From: Ruminococcus sp. NK3A76
GTDB lineage: Bacteria; Bacillota; Clostridia; Oscillospirales; Ruminococcaceae
Assembly: GCF_000686125.1 (NCBI RefSeq)
Contig: NZ_JMMA01000002.1
Coordinates: 682,001-746,000 of the forward strand
DNA length: 64,000 nucleotides
Direction of reading: 5' to 3'
A program made the position numbers and the translations under genes. A model generated the notes under the pieces. It was not told where the DNA came from. It saw nothing but the letters and a program-made list of their open reading frames with translations, and searched no databases. Each line of letters starts with the position of its first letter. The stretch's first letter is position 1. Shown piece by piece: positions 62,384-64,000 of the stretch.

Positions 62384-63793
62384 ATGACGAATGTTCCAAT
62401 TTATAATCAAAACAGCTTCTTATCAATGAAAAAATTTGAAGCACAAAATCTATCATATTCAGTTTTAAAAGATACAGATTTTCATAAGTATTCACATACT
62501 GTTTCTTTTTTTAGAAGTGATTTTAGAGGAACAAAATTTGAAAATGTATCTTTCTACAAAAACAATCTCGATAGAAGTGATTTTCTCAATGCTGTTTTCT
62601 TGAATTGTTCTTTTGATAAAGTGAATTTTGGGTGTTGCCAAATTAAAAACTGCTATATTGAAAATGGAACATTCAAAAACAACTTATATAGGAATACATC
62701 TATACATTCAACAACATTTGTAAATTGTATTTTCCCAGATGAAAGTTTTCTCATTAATATGCAACACTGCGAATTAGTTAATTGTAAATTTGCTGGATGT
62801 AATTTTGAAATGTCAACAACTGATAGCAATGTATTTAAAAACTGCAATTTTATTAATACTAATTTAGCGACGATGCATGCAGAAAATCATATTTTCATAA
62901 AATGCAACTTTGATAATGTTTATATGGATTCTAGTTATTTCTTTGGATATTCAATAACAAAGTGTGATTTGAAAAATATTATCTTTTTGTACAGAGGAGA
63001 ATATGTCAATTTTGACTCTTTTAATTTAGATGAATTGATAAACACGTTTAAAGATGAACATCAATACAGTAATTTGATAAATCTGCTGAAGTATACAAAT
63101 AATGGGTGTTTAATCCCCAATATCATAGAAGAAGCAATTGCTTACTACAAAAAACATCCTTATGGAAGAATGCTAGATATTATAACCGTTATAAACGCTT
63201 TAATATTCTCGGCTCAATATGAAGAAATCGATTTTAATTCTCTTTATATTACATTTAATCTCTTAAATAGTGAAAACTGGGATGGTCTTTCTTTTTTTGA
63301 GAAAAATGAAATAGGGGCAATGGTTTTAAAGTTTCAAAATGCTTTATTCTTAACTTCATATTCTAATGAATATTTATATAATATTGATCAAAGCCAATGT
63401 TCATCACTTACAATAGTATTTACAAGTGATGATTACAATTTATGCTTAAAAAAAGCAGAAGCTCTATTTAGATCTTTTTTAGGAATAAAATGCTGGGAAT
63501 TAATTGACAAGAAGCAAGGATCATGGATTTTAACGTTTGCATTACCTACATTTGCTTTGGTATATATTCTTCCTCGTATTATTAAAAATTACTCTGATGT
63601 ATATTTTGATATAAAAACAAAAAAAGCATTAAGCAAAAAGCTTCTAGATAATTTAAATAAGCCTAATTTATCGACAAAACAAATAGAAAAAATAGAGTCA
63701 AACATTGTTTCTGCACAGTTGTTACTCCCCTCAGGCAAGTGCATTAACGAAAGTGATATAAAAGATATACAGTCATTTATTGCAAATGTATAG
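62384..63793 (+). CDS. Pentapeptide-repeat protein with C-terminal membrane helix
   Basis: 469 residues. Residues about 15-205 are pentapeptide repeats of form A/C/D/N-(F/L)-x-x-x (DFRGTKFENVSFYKNNLDRSDF, CNFEMSTTDSNVFKNCNF), forming a right-handed quadrilateral beta-helix. The middle is helical. A membrane helix near residues 383-400 (WILTFALPTFALVYILP) and a Lys-rich coiled end follow. The combination is not a named family; it could be a surface or membrane effector, or an unusual defence protein. AGGAAGG precedes ATG. Confidence 0.75.
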   Translation: MTNVPIYNQNSFLSMKKFEAQNLSYSVLKDTDFHKYSHTVSFFRSDFRGTKFENVSFYKNNLDRSDFLNAVFLNCSFDKVNFGCCQIKNCYIENGTFKNNLYRNTSIHSTTFVNCIFPDESFLINMQHCELVNCKFAGCNFEMSTTDSNVFKNCNFINTNLATMHAENHIFIKCNFDNVYMDSSYFFGYSITKCDLKNIIFLYRGEYVNFDSFNLDELINTFKDEHQYSNLINLLKYTNNGCLIPNIIEEAIAYYKKHPYGRMLDIITVINALIFSAQYEEIDFNSLYITFNLLNSENWDGLSFFEKNEIGAMVLKFQNALFLTSYSNEYLYNIDQSQCSSLTIVFTSDDYNLCLKKAEALFRSFLGIKCWELIDKKQGSWILTFALPTFALVYILPRIIKNYSDVYFDIKTKKALSKKLLDNLNKPNLSTKQIEKIESNIVSAQLLLPSGKCINESDIKDIQSFIANV

Positions 63794-64000
63794 GAGCTTT
63801 TTTATATTATAAATTAAATCAGAAGTTTCTAAAGATAAATTAATTCTAAAGCAGTAATAGTTAGGCAAGCTGTAGTAATATCTTGAGTGTGGAATGGTTA
63901 GAATTTTGCATTTTTGGTATATTTCTATTGCAATATCCTTATCATGTTTACTAACAAAATGTTTAGTCGGTATAGCAATCAAGGAAAAATAACCACTGTT
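63794..64000. other. AT-rich sequence to window end
   Basis: No supported gene. A reverse-strand frame exists but lacks a convincing start and family match. Confidence 0.5.

Overview
The window looks like a chromosomal segment of an anaerobic, low-to-moderate GC Clostridia bacterium, most likely Ruminococcus or a close Oscillospiraceae relative. The basis is gene style: an ICE backbone with helicase-methylase, TnpV, DUF3848, DUF3849 and YodL-type proteins, a clostridial AgrD ending in a QPK-x-P type tail, GHKL/LytTR two-component systems, and IS256 and IS200 elements. The genus is an inference; no rRNA or housekeeping gene is present.

Layout. 1-1.1 kb: C-terminal part of a Cna-B/SpaA-like surface protein with 267-bp repeats and a sortase-type tail. 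1.2-21.5 kb: right part of an integrative conjugative element: topoisomerase III, a ParE/Phd-like toxin-antitoxin pair, a small membrane protein, a 2877-residue methylase-helicase with a tnpV gene overprinted in another frame, three tandem DUF3848 paralogues, an ArdC/metallopeptidase/DUF3849/YodL protein and a tyrosine integrase flanked by a 22-bp inverted repeat. 21.6-26 kb: an agr quorum-sensing locus (agrA, agrC, agrB, agrD) whose agrC is split by an intact IS256-family element with an 8-bp target duplication. 26-44 kb: an 822-residue membrane-anchored protein and a 5008-residue secreted Rhs/YD-repeat polymorphic toxin (beta-solenoid repeats, FN3-like domains, Rhs core, Hint, C-terminal nuclease-like toxin) with a probable immunity gene. 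44-48.4 kb: a small membrane protein, a nucleosidase-like plus P-loop NTPase pair resembling a conflict/defence operon, and an eroded ORF. 48.6-54.3 kb: an IS66 scrap, a second LytTR/GHKL system, and a three-permease ABC transporter with a secreted DUF2712-like protein. 54.5-56.4 kb: an integrase scrap, a metallophosphoesterase and a PARG-like macrodomain protein. 56.5-58 kb: an ApeA-like HEPN protein. 58.2-59.6 kb: a RiPP locus with an H-D-N-rich precursor and a radical SAM/SPASM enzyme. 59.7-60.9 kb: a decayed IS200 element fused to a truncated PD-(D/E)xK-type nuclease. 61.2-63.8 kb: a second tyrosine recombinase and a pentapeptide-repeat membrane protein.

How it may work together. The main signal is regulatory. 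Three promoters, at agrB, at the nucleosidase/NTPase operon and at 48.1 kb, share one architecture: two 13-bp boxes of the type TACCAAATACGAA exactly 21 bp apart, a 7-bp gap, a TTGAC -35, a 17-bp spacer and a -10. This is what a LytTR regulator such as the linked AgrA would be expected to bind, so the agr locus probably controls a defence-like operon about 20 kb away. The second LytTR/GHKL system has its own 21-bp-spaced boxes upstream of the ABC operon. The other strong novelty candidate is the RiPP locus, whose precursor gene is enclosed by a 20-bp potential RNA stem.
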